The notes beneath the pieces were generated by a model. That model was not told the DNA's origin. It saw only the letters and a program-made list of their open reading frames with translations, and ran no database searches. From Bursaphelenchus xylophilus (Eukaryota; Nematoda; Chromadorea; Rhabditida; Aphelenchoididae), in assembly GCA_904066235.2 (NCBI GenBank), contig CAJFCV020000004.1:1178001-1242000 (forward strand): a DNA stretch of 64,000 bases, written 5' to 3'. Of this stretch, positions 9,893-21,500 are shown in pieces (positions within the stretch are counted from its first letter, which is position 1; each line of letters starts with the position of its first letter). Position numbers and translations under genes: made by a program.

Positions 9893-11945
9893 GGCCTGCG
9901 GCAAAGTCAGAGGTCCGCGAAATGAACTAGAGGTTTTGTGGAATTCGAAATTTGAATTTATGGCCAGAAGGATGACTTTTGAAATTTTTGAAAATTTGAG
10001 TTTATTTGTGGTAATACGTACATATAGGGTACCCCAATTTTTTAACACTTTTGCACATATCATTTACATAGCCTATCGATCAATTTCTAAAAAGTTTAGC
10101 GCACAATTTGCATGTAGAATCGAAATATTGAACGATAAAGTTAGAGAGTACGGAAAAAATGAGACCGGCAGAGAAAACAACATTTTTGACGATATCTTTG
10201 CAAATATAAGTGCGAAAAAAATTATTTTTTGCTGAAATATTGCTCTCCTCATTAGAAATTGATCGCCGATTTTTTAATGAAGAAATTTTTTCAAAAGTAT
10301 CAAAAAGTATCCATTTTTTGAAAATTTTGTAATTTAACTCTATTCGTCTTCCGCATAGCGCGAGTGTATAATTTTGATCTTTAACATTCAATTTCAGCCC
10401 ATTCCTCACATTTTTAGCTTAATGCCCTCGGGCCAAAGTCGATTCCTCTTCATTAATTTATTAGCCAAATTTCGCTGCCGACCCCAAATTTTCCCCCTCC
10501 GAAAATTTGCATACGCGATAAAATTTTCACTTGCCAAACTGCGCCGCCCTTGGGGAAATAATTCCTGACCTCAGCGCGTGCTGGAAATTATAGAGAGGCT
10601 GGAAAACAAATTAGGCAAATTCCAATTTTATCGCATTTGATGCGCAACAGTCGGGGGATGGTGTGGCCAAGTGCGTCTTGAGTGTGGGCCGCGATGAGTG
10701 TGGGGTTTAATTAAGAAGGAGGATTGAGAGCTTTGAGATGGGATTGTTGATGTAAGAGGGGATCGGGAATGGTGATTTAGGGGTTTTTTGGCGTTCTACA
10801 GAGTTTTTTGTATTATAGTTTAGATAGAACCCCTGAAAAGGGAAGTCACATTTTTTGCAGACGGACATTGGCACGGGACCTTGTACAGTGAGGGACCGGA
10901 TTCAGTGGCAAAAAACGTACCAATTTGCATCCCGGAAGGGACCAAAACGTCTCCAAACCCTTCCCTTCTCTAAGCTAAAAAACTCCGCTTTGAAAAGCGC
11001 GCCCTTTCCTTCAAGGCGGGCTCTTCAAATCGGAGTTTTTTAGCTTAGAGAAGGGAAGGGTTTGGAGACGTTTTTTGACACTGGATCCGCTCCCTAGCTG
11101 TAGGTTTCCAACGTGAAGCGTCAGCGATCATAAAACTGATTTCCAAAAGTTTTTACGCGGCTTCTCGGCCGAGAAAATCGACCGCAAAGTTTAGCCGAAA
11201 TAGGTGTGAGATTTCGCGGTCAAAATGGTGGCGATACAAAGTTCTTGATCTTGAGTAGATATGGTATACCCTACAGACAACTTTAAGGCATAGGAAAATT
11301 TACGACCGGTATAAAAAGCATGGACAGTCCTTGAGAAGTTGAAAATTGAAAAACTTGCCTTATCAGCAGTTTTTTCGTGGGCTCAACATAAGGCGCTCAT
11401 ATCACCGAGTTACCCCCACCAAAGTGTCCAGTTTTCTGTCAGTCCCTCGACTTTCACATCTTGATAATTTCTCCGGCACAGAAATTGCCTAGTCTTAAAT
11501 TACGACAGTTTCCATTAATGGATACTTTTTGATACTTTTGCAAAAATTTCATCAATAAAAAACCGGCGTTCAATTTGAGCAAAATCTCAGCAAAAAGAGA
11601 TAATTTTTTCCGGCATAGATATGCAAAGACATCGCCAACATTTTTTTCTCTGGCGGTCTCATTCTTTTCCGTACTCTCTAATCTTTTCGTTGAATATCTC
11701 GATTCTAAATTCAATGTGGGCGCTAAAATTTTCAGGGATTGATTGGCGGAGCATGCAAATGATATGTACAAAATTTTGAAAAAATTGGGGTACCCTATAT
11801 GTGCGTACTACAAAAAAAATGTCAAATTTTCAAAAATTTCAAAAATCATCCTTCTAGCGACGAATTCAAATTTCCAATTCCAGCAAACCATCAGTTCATT
11901 TTGCGAACAAAATACGGCTAAAGGGACCTCTGACTTTGCCGGTTT
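9893..11945. repeat. Large fold-back element, arms about 500 bp
   Basis: The left tip GGCAAAGTCAGAGGTCC at about 9901 is inverted as GGACCTCTGACTTTGCCGG at about 11925. Matching continues inwards through GGGTACCCCAA/TTGGGGTACCC, the GAGAGTACGGAAAA block and the TTTGCAAATAT block. The arms run about 9893-10400 and 11450-11945. The roughly 1 kb between them holds unrelated sequence and a family-B hairpin. The translations through the arms are low complexity and I see no transposase. Confidence 0.7.
10883..11103. repeat. Family-B fold-back, divergent subtype
   Basis: It begins GTACAGTGAGGGACCGG and ends GCTCCCTAGCTGTAG. It shares the AAAACGTACCA block but has a different stem (CCTTCCCTTCTCTAAGCTAAA and its inverse) from the common subtype. 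Loss of the GCATCC-matching part on the right suggests a small deletion. It sits inside the loop of the larger 9893-11945 fold-back, so it inserted there or was carried with it. Confidence 0.7.
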
Positions 11946-12639
11946 GTACCTATACCAAGTGCAGGTACACTATATGAGGAAGATTTTTACATTCTTATTC
12001 TTCGACAGACATAACTTTACCATAAATTTTCAATTTTTTACCATGTTATTTTACCATGTTATTCTTGCCGATTTTGCTGTTTCGTCCTTCTCTTCGGCTC
12101 CCGGCGCTCCCTTCTCCTTCGCTCGCGCTTTTCCCGGCCCAGGTATTAAAATTGCCCCCAATTTCCATGGGAAAACAAGGGTGCATTTGCATTTGCACCC
12201 ATTCCCTTTCGTTTCTTTCTCGGTCAGTTCTTACTCGTTTCGTGGAAATCTTAATGTCGCGCTTATTTTTCACCTGTCCCAAAAATTTGGAGGACAAGGT
12301 TTTTCTTGAGAATTTTTAGGATTTTTAGGGTTTTTGGATTTTTTGCTTTGAGAGTTTTCCGTGTTTTTTGGCGGACTAACCCGGTGGAGAGCAATTTTCG
12401 GGCAGCTAGCAGAAACAGGGAGATTCTGCGGGCATGCTTTGAGTCAAAATTTGCTTATAACAGGACATTCTAATGATTGATTTGGTAGTTGAATGCTGCG
12501 TATAAAGTTTACAGATGTACTATTGGCATTTTCATAAAGTGCCTGGATTTTTTGCATTAGATTTTTCAAACAAAATCGCTGCAAAGCAATGTTTTTTCCA
12601 TTGCACTGCCCCGAAATTTCAGAGAATCCAGGCACTTTA

Positions 12640-12870
12640 TGTGCACAAAAATTTGTGAGTTCTTGCACCGTGCACTCGCCTATTTTTTGGTTTTGCACTG
12701 TGCATTTGAAATACCGCTGCTTTTGAAGCATCGTGAGCTTTTCTCAACTGCGTGTTTGCTCAAAAGACGTACACAGTTCAATCGGCTTTTTTGAGGTTCG
12801 CACGGTGCGCAAGGCAAAACTCCATAGTGCGTTGGCGACAAAAATTCAAGATGCACTGTGCAAAAATGCA
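12640..12870. repeat. GCACCGTGCA-family fragment
   Basis: The words TTGCACCGTGCACT, GCACTGTGCATTTG, GCACGGTGCGCAAGGC and GCACTGTGCAAAAATG are spaced through this stretch as in the better-preserved copy at 2487-2680. The ends are not clear. From 11946 to 12640 I see no gene; the plus and minus frames at 12046-12319 lack splice support. Confidence 0.45.
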
Positions 12871-12887
12871 GTATAAGTGGCTTGAAG

Positions 12888-13044
12888 ATCAGTCTGTCGG
12901 GAAAATAACGGCGGATCGTCGCGCCTCGAAATCGCCAATCATCGCTGTGCGACTGCAAGCCGCGGCTGGGGATTTGGTGCGCGACAGCGGCGAGGCGACC
13001 ATTTTGATGCGACAATCCGCCGTTATTTTTCCGACAGACTGATA
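12888..13044. repeat. MITE family A, subtype 2
   Basis: ATCAGTCTGTCGGGAAAATA at the left is inverted at the right as TATTTTTCCGACAGACTGAT. Next to the ends is the subtype-2 interior (CGGCGGATCGTCGCGCCTCG and its partial inverse). The stem is about 60 bp. Confidence 0.85.
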
Positions 13045-13859
13045 GTTACCATAAGGTTAACCAGGCATTTTAAATTTGTTTTCGAATTCATACATACTTG
13101 AAAAAAATTTAAATTTTTTTCGAGGAATTTTTCCCGCCACTGCTTGTGCATAAAATCGTATTACATTTCAAAAAAATTTCACTCCGCTTTCGCCAACCTT
13201 ATCCGAATTCCTCGTCATTTACCATTAACCTTTTATGAGTCATTTTCTCGCTGCCATTTCTGGATAAGAAATCAAGGGCCGGCGACAATTTTGTCGAGAA
13301 ATTTATGGGAAAAGGAAGGAAATTCTTTTATTTTTAGGTGAGAGGAAGCGGATCAGAAATATTTGAAAATTTATTTGTTAATTAGACTTTGTTAAGTAAA
13401 TTAAAATTTTTTTTTCTGAATATTGCAAATTTTCTCTCTAAAAAATCGCTTATTTCCCCCCAAAAATTTGCGTCATAAACCTCCCAAAATTGGGCAATCA
13501 CCTTCGCCGAAAGTGTTTTCCAAAAAGAATGTCCCAGTTGGTCGCAAAAAACAATGGCCAAACTTGAGGCAAGCGGACGTAATTAGGGAGGGTCTTGGCC
13601 TCGCACCTGCACTTGGAAGGGGCGTTGCGCAAATCTCAAGGCCCATGAAATCGAGATGGGACTTAATTTGGGCCGGAGAAAAGAGGTTTATGTAGTGGGG
13701 CAAGAGGGGATGCAATTTGGGCGCGTACAAAAGACATAAATCCGGGATGTAAAAGGGGGATTTTTGGCGATTTTTTTGGACAATGAAACCTCTGTAAATC
13801 CACTCTCCAAACAACGAAACCTTTCTGTAAAAGATAAGTTCTAGAAGCCCTAAGGGCCA

Positions 13860-14000
13860 AAGATACCCTATTCTTTACATCGTGCAATTTTTTTTTTATT
13901 TTTGAATTCCTCTTCGGTTGTGGGGCTTCTTCGGATTTTAGTGAGAATAAAAAAGGGGTTTCTTCGCTTTCCTTGATCCTTGTTTGTTTTGGTGGTCCCT
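13860..14000. repeat. CCTCTTCGGTT low-complexity patch
   Basis: TCCTCTTCGGTTGTGGGG and related words resemble the larger array at 15640-16080 and look like a detached piece of it. From 13045 to 13860 I see only scattered short frames with no splice support. Confidence 0.4.
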
Positions 14001-14056
14001 TGTTTTTGAAAGATGTGCATAAAAATTAAATTCGCTGCAAAAGATATAAGAAGGAA

Positions 14057-15165
14057 CGTACTTCTATGGGGTATGGAGTTACAGGTCGAGACATATATCA
14101 CAAATTTGCAAAATTTCCCTGATTCGGAATCTTTAAAAATTAGCTGAGGACCGGAAGAACACAGTGGCCGAAATCGGCGTTATAAAAGACGCCGGGTATT
14201 CAAGTGCTTTACCGGAGGACATGGGATTAGGATATGTCGGGAAGGAGCTGGATTGTGTGTAGTGGGAGACAGGGGAGTCTATGTGGGGCAAACTACGAGA
14301 AAATATTGAGAAATATGCAAGTTTGTCGACAACTTTCTGTATGGATCGCACGTCAACCACCAAAAATTCTAGCCACGCGGTTTGCAGATGTAGCCCTATT
14401 TTTTCAATGAAAGTACTTCAATGGGGTATGGAGTTGCAGGTCAAGACATATATCAAAAAATTGCAAAATTTTCCTGATTCGGAATCTTTAAAAATTAGCT
14501 GCCCAATAGTGGTCTGTAAGGGCGAAAGAATCCTCAGAACTTTTCTTGCAACACCACGCAAATGCCCCTAAAAATCAAGTTTTTTTGCCTCCGGTTTAAA
14601 TTGCAATTACAAGTTAAGGTGTAGTATTAATCAAATTTGGTATTGTAAGGCTTGTCAAGATACCCGGATTTATTTACTTTAGCTCAAAAACAAGCTTTTG
14701 ATTTGGAAAAAATTTGATGATAAAAGCATTTGCGTGGTGTTGCGAGAAAAGTATTTTTTCGCCCTTACGAACCAAAATTGGGCAGCTAATTTTTACATAT
14801 TCTGAATCCAAAAAATTCTGCATTTTTTTTTGATGTATGTCTCCACTTGTAACTCCACACCCCATAGAAGCAGTTTCCTTGAAAAAATGAAGGAAAAAGA
14901 TCTCGGCTGCCTCTGCAAACCGCGTGGCTAGAATTTTTGGTAGCGGGCGTGCGATCATACAGAAAGTTGTCCATAAACTTACATATTTGTCAATATTTTC
15001 TCGTAGTTTGCCCCCACATAGACTCCCCTGTCTCCCACTACACACAATCCAGCTCCTTCCCGACATATCCTAATCCCATGTCCTCCGGCAAAACACTTGA
15101 ATGCGCGACGTCTTTTATAACGCCGATTTCGGCCACTGTGTTCTTCCGGTCCTCCGCTTATGACA
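14057..15165. repeat. Composite fold-back, arms about 440-480 bp
   Basis: The left arm (about 14143-14580) and right arm (about 14690-15165) are inverted copies. Landmarks are CACAGTGGCCGAAATCGGCG, ACATGGGATTAGGATATGTC, GACAGGGGAGTCTATGTGGG and GCGTGGTGTTGCAAGAAA-type sequence. An additional direct copy of the inner block (CTATGGGGTATGGAGTTACAG to AAATTAGCTG) precedes the left arm at 14057-14143. The frames on both strands spell near-identical peptides, as expected when an inverted repeat is read from either side. I cannot tell whether the arms derive from a gene. Confidence 0.75.
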
Positions 15166-15340
15166 GTTTTTCGATTCAATTTCGCCGATTCCAAATTTCG
15201 CCCTCGATTTCATTTGTGGGGCCAAAATCGGGGACCAAGGAAATCAGGGGATTTGCGGGTTTATTTGAGGGTAAATTTGAATAAAAATTGGCGTTCTTAC
15301 TGAAAATAGTATACTGTGTAATACATATATACATGTATAG

Positions 15341-15477
15341 GTCTGTCGGGAAAATAATGAGCACTCTGTCGCTGGAAAATCGCTGAAAAAATAAACTGTA
15401 TCGCGACAAAATCAAATTTCTTTTTACTTTAGCGATCGGCACAGCGACCTTGTGGTCATTATTTTCCCGACAGACTA
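15341..15477. repeat. MITE family A, subtype 1
   Basis: GTCTGTCGGGAAAATAATGA and its inverse bound 137 bp. The interior has the subtype-1 words CACTCTGTCGCTGGAAAATCG and TCGCGACAAAATCAAATTTC. Confidence 0.85.
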
Positions 15478-15639
15478 GGTATAAAAGGCTAGATACGTCG
15501 TGGAAAATCAACGAAAGGTTTCTACAGAAAATGGGGCGACTAAATGTGCTTATTCAAGTCATACCCTATTTTTCATTTTGAAAAATGTTTTCATCGTATG
15601 ACATGTCACCTTTCATTTTTTATTTTGCATTTTTTTTTA

Positions 15640-16080
15640 ATTTTGGGGGCTTCTTTGGTTCGGTTTTTTGTGAAAAGGTAAAAAGGGACCCTTCGTTTTG
15701 GGGGCCTCTTCATTTAGGGGGCGTCTTCGGTTGCGGGGCCTCTTCGGATTTTCGTTAAAATGAAAAAATGCCCTGCGTTTTAGGTGTTTATTTTTAGGGG
15801 GGGGCTCTTCGGTTGTGGGGCCTCTTCGAAATTCCGTGAAAATGAGAAAAGGGCCCTTCGCTTTGGGGGTCTATTTTTAGGGGGGCCTCTTCGGTTTTGG
15901 GGGGACTTCTGCGGATTTTCGTGAAAATGAGAAAAGAAGAATTTTTGGTTTGGGGGTCTGTTCGTTTTGGAGGCCTATTTTTGTGTGGCTCTTCATTTTG
16001 GGGCCTATTTTTGGGGGGCTCTTCATTTTTGGGGCCTATTTTTGTGGGGCTCTTCATTTTTGGGGCCTCTTCGGTCTCAG
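15640..16080. repeat. Degenerate minisatellite, GGGGCCTCTTCGGTT words
   Basis: The stretch is built from irregularly spaced words such as GGGGCCTCTTCGG, GGGGGCTCTTCATTTT and TTTTGGGGCCTATTTTTG. The unit length varies from about 20 to 50 bp. Long frames on both strands (Gly/Leu/Phe-rich on plus; Glu/Pro/Lys-rich on minus) are by-products of the repeat. Confidence 0.6.
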
Positions 16081-16470
16081 CCTGTCCAACCTTATCTGTC
16101 TCAACCGCATTTCCATGAGTCATGACCCGGGCCCGCCGCGTCCCCGTCCACGACCTCCAATTATCCGTCTTCCGCCCATAAAGCCCGCAAAACTGCTGAA
16201 AGGGGGGCGGGGCCGGCTCCAGTCGGATATTCTAATTTCCAGGCGCAAAAAGGCGGCCCTCAGCGATGGTCATTCTCCGTGCAACGCCACGAAAAACGCG
16301 AATATCATTTCTGGGATGCCCACGGGGAATGGAGGGAATTTTGAATGCCCTCGGGGCAATGCAGAAGGATGCGCTTGGAAGTGGGTCAGGAAGTGACAAA
16401 AAAATAAGTGCGGGTCCAGAAAAACGGCTCCAGATTTGCGAGATTTGAGCAGCGAGAATTTTGCGCCCTG
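16080..16470. other. G+C-rich island, coding status unresolved
   Basis: This block is much richer in G+C than its flanks. On the minus strand a CTTTCAG acceptor is followed by a short frame ending GGRGRGRGGPGS and a stop, reminiscent of an RGG tail. On the plus strand an open frame gives MSHDPGPPRPRPRPP and continues Arg/Lys-rich. The two readings are mutually exclusive guesses and I cannot join either to a neighbouring exon. From 16470 to 17600 I see A+T-rich sequence with AATATTCAAA repeats and no gene. Confidence 0.25.
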
Positions 16471-17652
16471 CGGGCAGGAGTTTAATTAAGGTTGCGAAAT
16501 TGAGCCAAAATTGGGAAAGGGGAGAAATTTGCGGTGGTTTCGCAATTTCGGAATGAATTTTTTGGCATTTTTGAGTTTAATTTGCATTAATTTTGGGTCT
16601 GAATTTTTTAAGATTTGAATATTCAAATTTTTATTTTTTTTGAATATTCAAATTTTCTACCTATTTTTTCGTAAGGCCATATTTTGTTTTTTTTTTGCAT
16701 TTTCTATATTAATTTCATGAAATTTTCATCTGAATATTCTTGAAATTTGAATATTCAAAATTTTTTTGATTATTCAAATTTTTTTCCAAATTTGTTTTTG
16801 GTAAGGCCAAAATTTTTTTGCATTTTTCGTTTTATTTTCATCAATTTTCTCCCTGAATACTTTAAAGATTTGAATATTCAAATTTTTTAGTTTTTGAATA
16901 TGCAAATTTTTTTGTAACGCCTAAATTTTTTAGCGTTTTCGGCCTTAATTTTGATAAATGTTCTCTTTGAAATTTTGGAAAATTTTTTAAAAAATCAAAA
17001 ATTTTTTTTGAATATTCAATTATTTTACAAAAAATTTAATTTATAACTATTTTTTACCGCAAAAAATAAAAAAAAATTTTTTAATTCTCCAGCAATTTTT
17101 TTCCGGAAATTGAAACCGGAAGGGTCACTGCAAGGCTTCAAGGAGCCGAATTTTAGCCCCTATGCAAATCGTGGAGCGAAAAAGAAGGTTCAGGAAATTC
17201 AATTTCCCCCGGCGTTTCACGTGTTTTTTGTATAAAAAATTATGATTTTTATTTTCCCAGCGATTTTTTGGAATAAAATTTATGTATTTTTTGATTGTAA
17301 AATACGAAATATGATGGTTAATATCTACTATAATACTTTTTCAGCCCAGAATTTTCAATTTTCTTTTGATTTTACCGAAAAAATCCCGTTTTCCCCACAT
17401 TTTTTGTTTATTTTTGTTTGTTGTTCCGCCGATTGGTTCCAAAAAAGTCGCGCGATTGCGTACAAAGGCGTCGTTTTATCGGGGGATCTTCCCGATTTTC
17501 CGGATTTTGTTAATCTCCCCGACAAAATCAACAATTTTCTATTGTGTTTTTTCACGATTTCCAAAAAAATTTTTTTTTTAATTTTTCCAAAAAATCCCAA
17601 ATTTTAGCTGGCGAAAAAATTATCAAGTGCCAAAAATCCGCAGCTTGGATGA

Positions 17653-17758
17653 ATGCCGCCGCACTCGAGCGCATCCAACCCCACTTCAGGCGCACTCCGC
17701 ACCCACAATCGAACACCTGTCACGCCAAATTCGGGCCCAAATTCGCCCAAAACGCATG
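17653..17758 (+). CDS. Candidate first coding exon of the Flamingo gene
   Basis: An ATG directly after an in-frame TGA opens 106 nt that end at a good donor (CGCATG/GTAAGT). The phase matches a TTTTCCAG acceptor at 18385/18386. The joined frame runs without a stop into the fmi-1-like exon, adding about 81 mostly Ser/Thr/Pro residues before the hydrophobic [11 protein letters not shown] segment. If used, it would place a long hydrophilic N-region before the signal sequence. It could instead be a 5' UTR exon, with translation beginning at 18523. Confidence 0.5.
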
Positions 17759-18522
17759 GTAAGTCGGGGCGAAGCGGCTGGGTTTGGAGGCGTCCTGAGG
17801 GCCGGTAAATACATTTGGATGTATTTATTGACCTGTAAATGTGATATTAAGGCGTTTAGAGAGCAATTTTTGAAAAATTTTTTTTTTGAAAAAAAAAATT
17901 TTGGAAAAAAATTTTTGGATTAAAACGGGATTTTTTGAATTTTTTAGCGATTTTAGGCTCGCGATTTGCAAAAACTTTCGAGTTTTTACTTTTAAATGCT
18001 TGAAAGTACCATTTATAAAATTTCTTTTTGAATATTGCAATTTGAATTTTTTTTTCTATTGTTTACAGAGTAATTTTTGAAAAAAAAGAATTTCAAAAAA
18101 AAAATTTTTGAAAAAAAAAAATTTTTTGAAAAAAAAAATTTGAAAAAATTTTTTGATTAAAACGGGATTTTTAAATTTTTTTTGCGATTTTTAGGCTTTC
18201 AGTTTTCAAAAACTCTTGATTTTACACTTGTAAATCTTTGAAAACACCATTTTTTAAAAATTTTCAATTTGAAAAAAAAAATTTTTTTCTTGGTTTTTCT
18301 ATAAAAAATCAATTTTTTCTAAAAAAAATAAAAGAAAATCTCATAATTTTTATCCCCATCCCTCCCCTTATGATGACTTTTCCAGAAAATGCTGACAAAT
18401 CGCTGAAATCCCCCGAAAACTCATCAGATTTTGGACCTTCCTCCAGCCTAGATGTCCCATCCGTAACATCCAAAAAATACCCCGTAAAACCGACAGCTTC
18501 TAACTCAATTTCCCCATCAACA

Positions 18523-21500
18523 ATGTTCCGGATATTCCTTCTCTTCGGCCTCCTCAGCAACTCCCATTCCCATCAACTGTTCCCCGAGATCAGCGAGAAT
18601 TTCGTCTGTCAGCCCTGTTCGCATCCGCTGAATGGGATTGCAATAAAGTTGCCGCAGAACCACGCTCCCTGCGTGCATCCGGGACAGCCGGTTTTTGAGT
18701 GGCCACGTGGGCGCAAGTGCGCGATTCCGAGCGACTTTTTCAGCGACGATGTTTCGTTTGATCCCGAGAAATTGATGGTGTTCTCCAAGCGGAGGGTGTG
18801 CTTTTACTCCGGCGAATGGACGATATCGTATAGGTTCCGGTGCGAGCTGGATGAAGGAGCGGCTTGGCAATGGAGTCAGTTGAGGGTTGGGCATGAGGTA
18901 AGGGGGTTTTGGGAGGGTTTTTGAAAAGTCTTGGCTTTGAAATGACTTCGAAATTTTTGAAAAAAACTATATCTTTTGTCTGGCAGACTCTCTTCATTCT
19001 GCACTCTCAAAAAATAATATCACTGAATATACGGCTCAAGACTAAAAAATCTCTGTGTGTCCAGAAAATGTGTCATGATGACATCCCTTTAAAATGTGCC
19101 AAAGATATAAACAACAACTGTATAGGACAAGAAATACTACTAAAGAAATACGTGTAATATCCACACAAAAAATGAGTTTAAAACTTTTGAAATGCCCAAT
19201 TTGGATGACTTATTTTATGGATTATTCTGGATTTTTTCGCGGTGAGAAACTTTGCAGTGCCTGAAATTTTTTGGATTTTCTCTGGAGGCACTCCTAGCCA
19301 AATACAGTTGTTGATTATGCCACTGGCATATCTTTAATGTGTGTCATCGCGACACATTTTCTGGACACACAAAGATTTGTAATTCCCAGTATATCTCAAT
19401 ACATCTCAGTTGCTGTTGAAAAAACCAGGATAACATTTTTTGCAAATGATTTGCAGCTAATTTAAAAAAATGCATGGATTTAGTCATCATTTTTTATACC
19501 TATTATGTACTCTTTGTCTAGTCAAAACTTGCCTTCCTAACACTTCCTCTATGTTCCCATATGGCTCTCTAGATTCGATAATTACCATAAATTCCTTTAG
19601 CGCTTCTCCCTCCAACGACGTGTGAAGCGTTGGCTGAAGCGACGCAATCCCAAGCATTCTCCCATCCATTTCCAACAAGATCGATATGTCGCCGAAATCC
19701 GGGAGGACATTGAGATCCGATCGACTGTGCTGAAAGTGCATGCTACTCATGCCAACAATCAACCATTATATTATACATTATCAGCGCCGGAAGACCAACG
19801 CTCCGCGGATTTGTTCGCGTTGGACACAGTTACTGGTACAGTCATTTTTTTGCGTATATGTATCGTGTTGTAGGTGAGATTCGAGTGGCAAAAAAGCTGG
19901 ATAGAGAGACCTTGGCCAGACATGTGCTGAAGCTGAGCGCCTACGAAAGGCTGGATCCACAAGTTACGGCGACAACTACGGTCGTTGTCGATCTTATTGA
20001 TGTTCAAGATAACCGACCGATATTTGAGAAACAGAATTATTACGCCGATATTCGAGAGGATGCGTCGGTAAGAATTTTCATGCAATATCCTTTTCCTAAG
20101 CTTGCAGCTTTGCGAAGAAAACAAGGCAAACCGTATTTTACCCCTAAAAATTGTGCCTTTAGCAATGACAGCATAACATGTAATAATAATTCTGACACAA
20201 GCCTTTGTTTTTGTGTAGATTTGGCTCAAATTTCAGCCAGCAATACATCAGTCTGTCGGGGAAATAATAAGCACTCTGTCGCATCGAAAATCGCATCACC
20301 GACGAGAAAATGAATTGTGTTGCGGCAAAATCAAATGGCCTTTCTCTTGGTGATCAGCACAGCGAAATTGTGCTCATTATTTTCCCGATAGACTGATATG
20401 TCACCCTCCACATTTCTGTACTTTTGCCGGTAGACACCGTAGAACATCTTTGTAGAGACGTAAAATGACAAGCTAATCCCTTTATAAATTATGACTAGCC
20501 AATGCGCGAAAACTTCGTAGAAAATACGAGGGTCTGCCTTTTAGAACTTTCTTGGGTCGCAAAAATAAAATGACAAAACATGAGTCTTACTCCAAACCCT
20601 GATTTTATAACTGAGCTCAGAATTTTCAAAGGTAGCTTGTCGGGAAAATAATGAGCGTCGCTGCGCCAATCGCGTCGCTGAAGTGAAAAGCAATTTGATT
20701 TTGTCATATCACAATTCATTTTTTCTGCGGAGGTGCGATTTTCGATGCAACTGAAGGCTCATTATTTTCCCGACAGACTGATATATTTGTAAGATTAATT
20801 TGATGACATTTTACTATAGTCCCCTTTTCAGATTAGCACAACCGTTCTCTCAGTGTTCGCCCGAGACCTAGACGCCGGCCAAAACGGAGAGATCACCTAC
20901 ACGCTGCAAGGCGACGAACAATATCTCAAAATGTTCTCAATCAACCCGACCAGCGGCGTAATTCAAACAATTGCCGAGTTGGACCGGGAAATTGTAAATT
21001 CAGTGCGAATTAAAGCCGTTGCAACGGACCATGGGGAGCCTGCAATGTCTTCCGAAGCCGGCGTTGAGATCAACATCTTGGATGTGAACGACAACTCGCC
21101 GATTTTCGACAAACCCTCGTACAACGTCACCATCAACGAGAATGTCACGATTCCGTTGATGATTTTGAAGATTACTGCGACGGATGCGGACTCTGGCGCG
21201 AATGGCGAGGTGCACTACTCGATTGTGACTTCCTCAAGTTTGGGCCTATTCTCGCTGGACTACGACTCGGGGGAGCTGACGTTGCGCGCTGCGCCAGACC
21301 CACGACAAACTCCGTATTCGATTTTGGTGAGGGCCAAAGATGGGGGCCAGCCAGCCATGTCCACAACCGCTCATGTGACGGTAAATATCGTCGATATCAA
21401 CGATCATGCGCCCACGTTTTTGGGCGCAACCTCTCATGAGATCAATGTGGAGGAGAACTTGCCCGCAGGGCGAGAATTGGGGCGTCTCTTCGCAATGGAC

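Noticed and set aside
14674..15066. Minus-strand 130-residue open frame
   Set aside because: It is one arm of a fold-back repeat; the other arm gives the same peptide pieces on the opposite strand.
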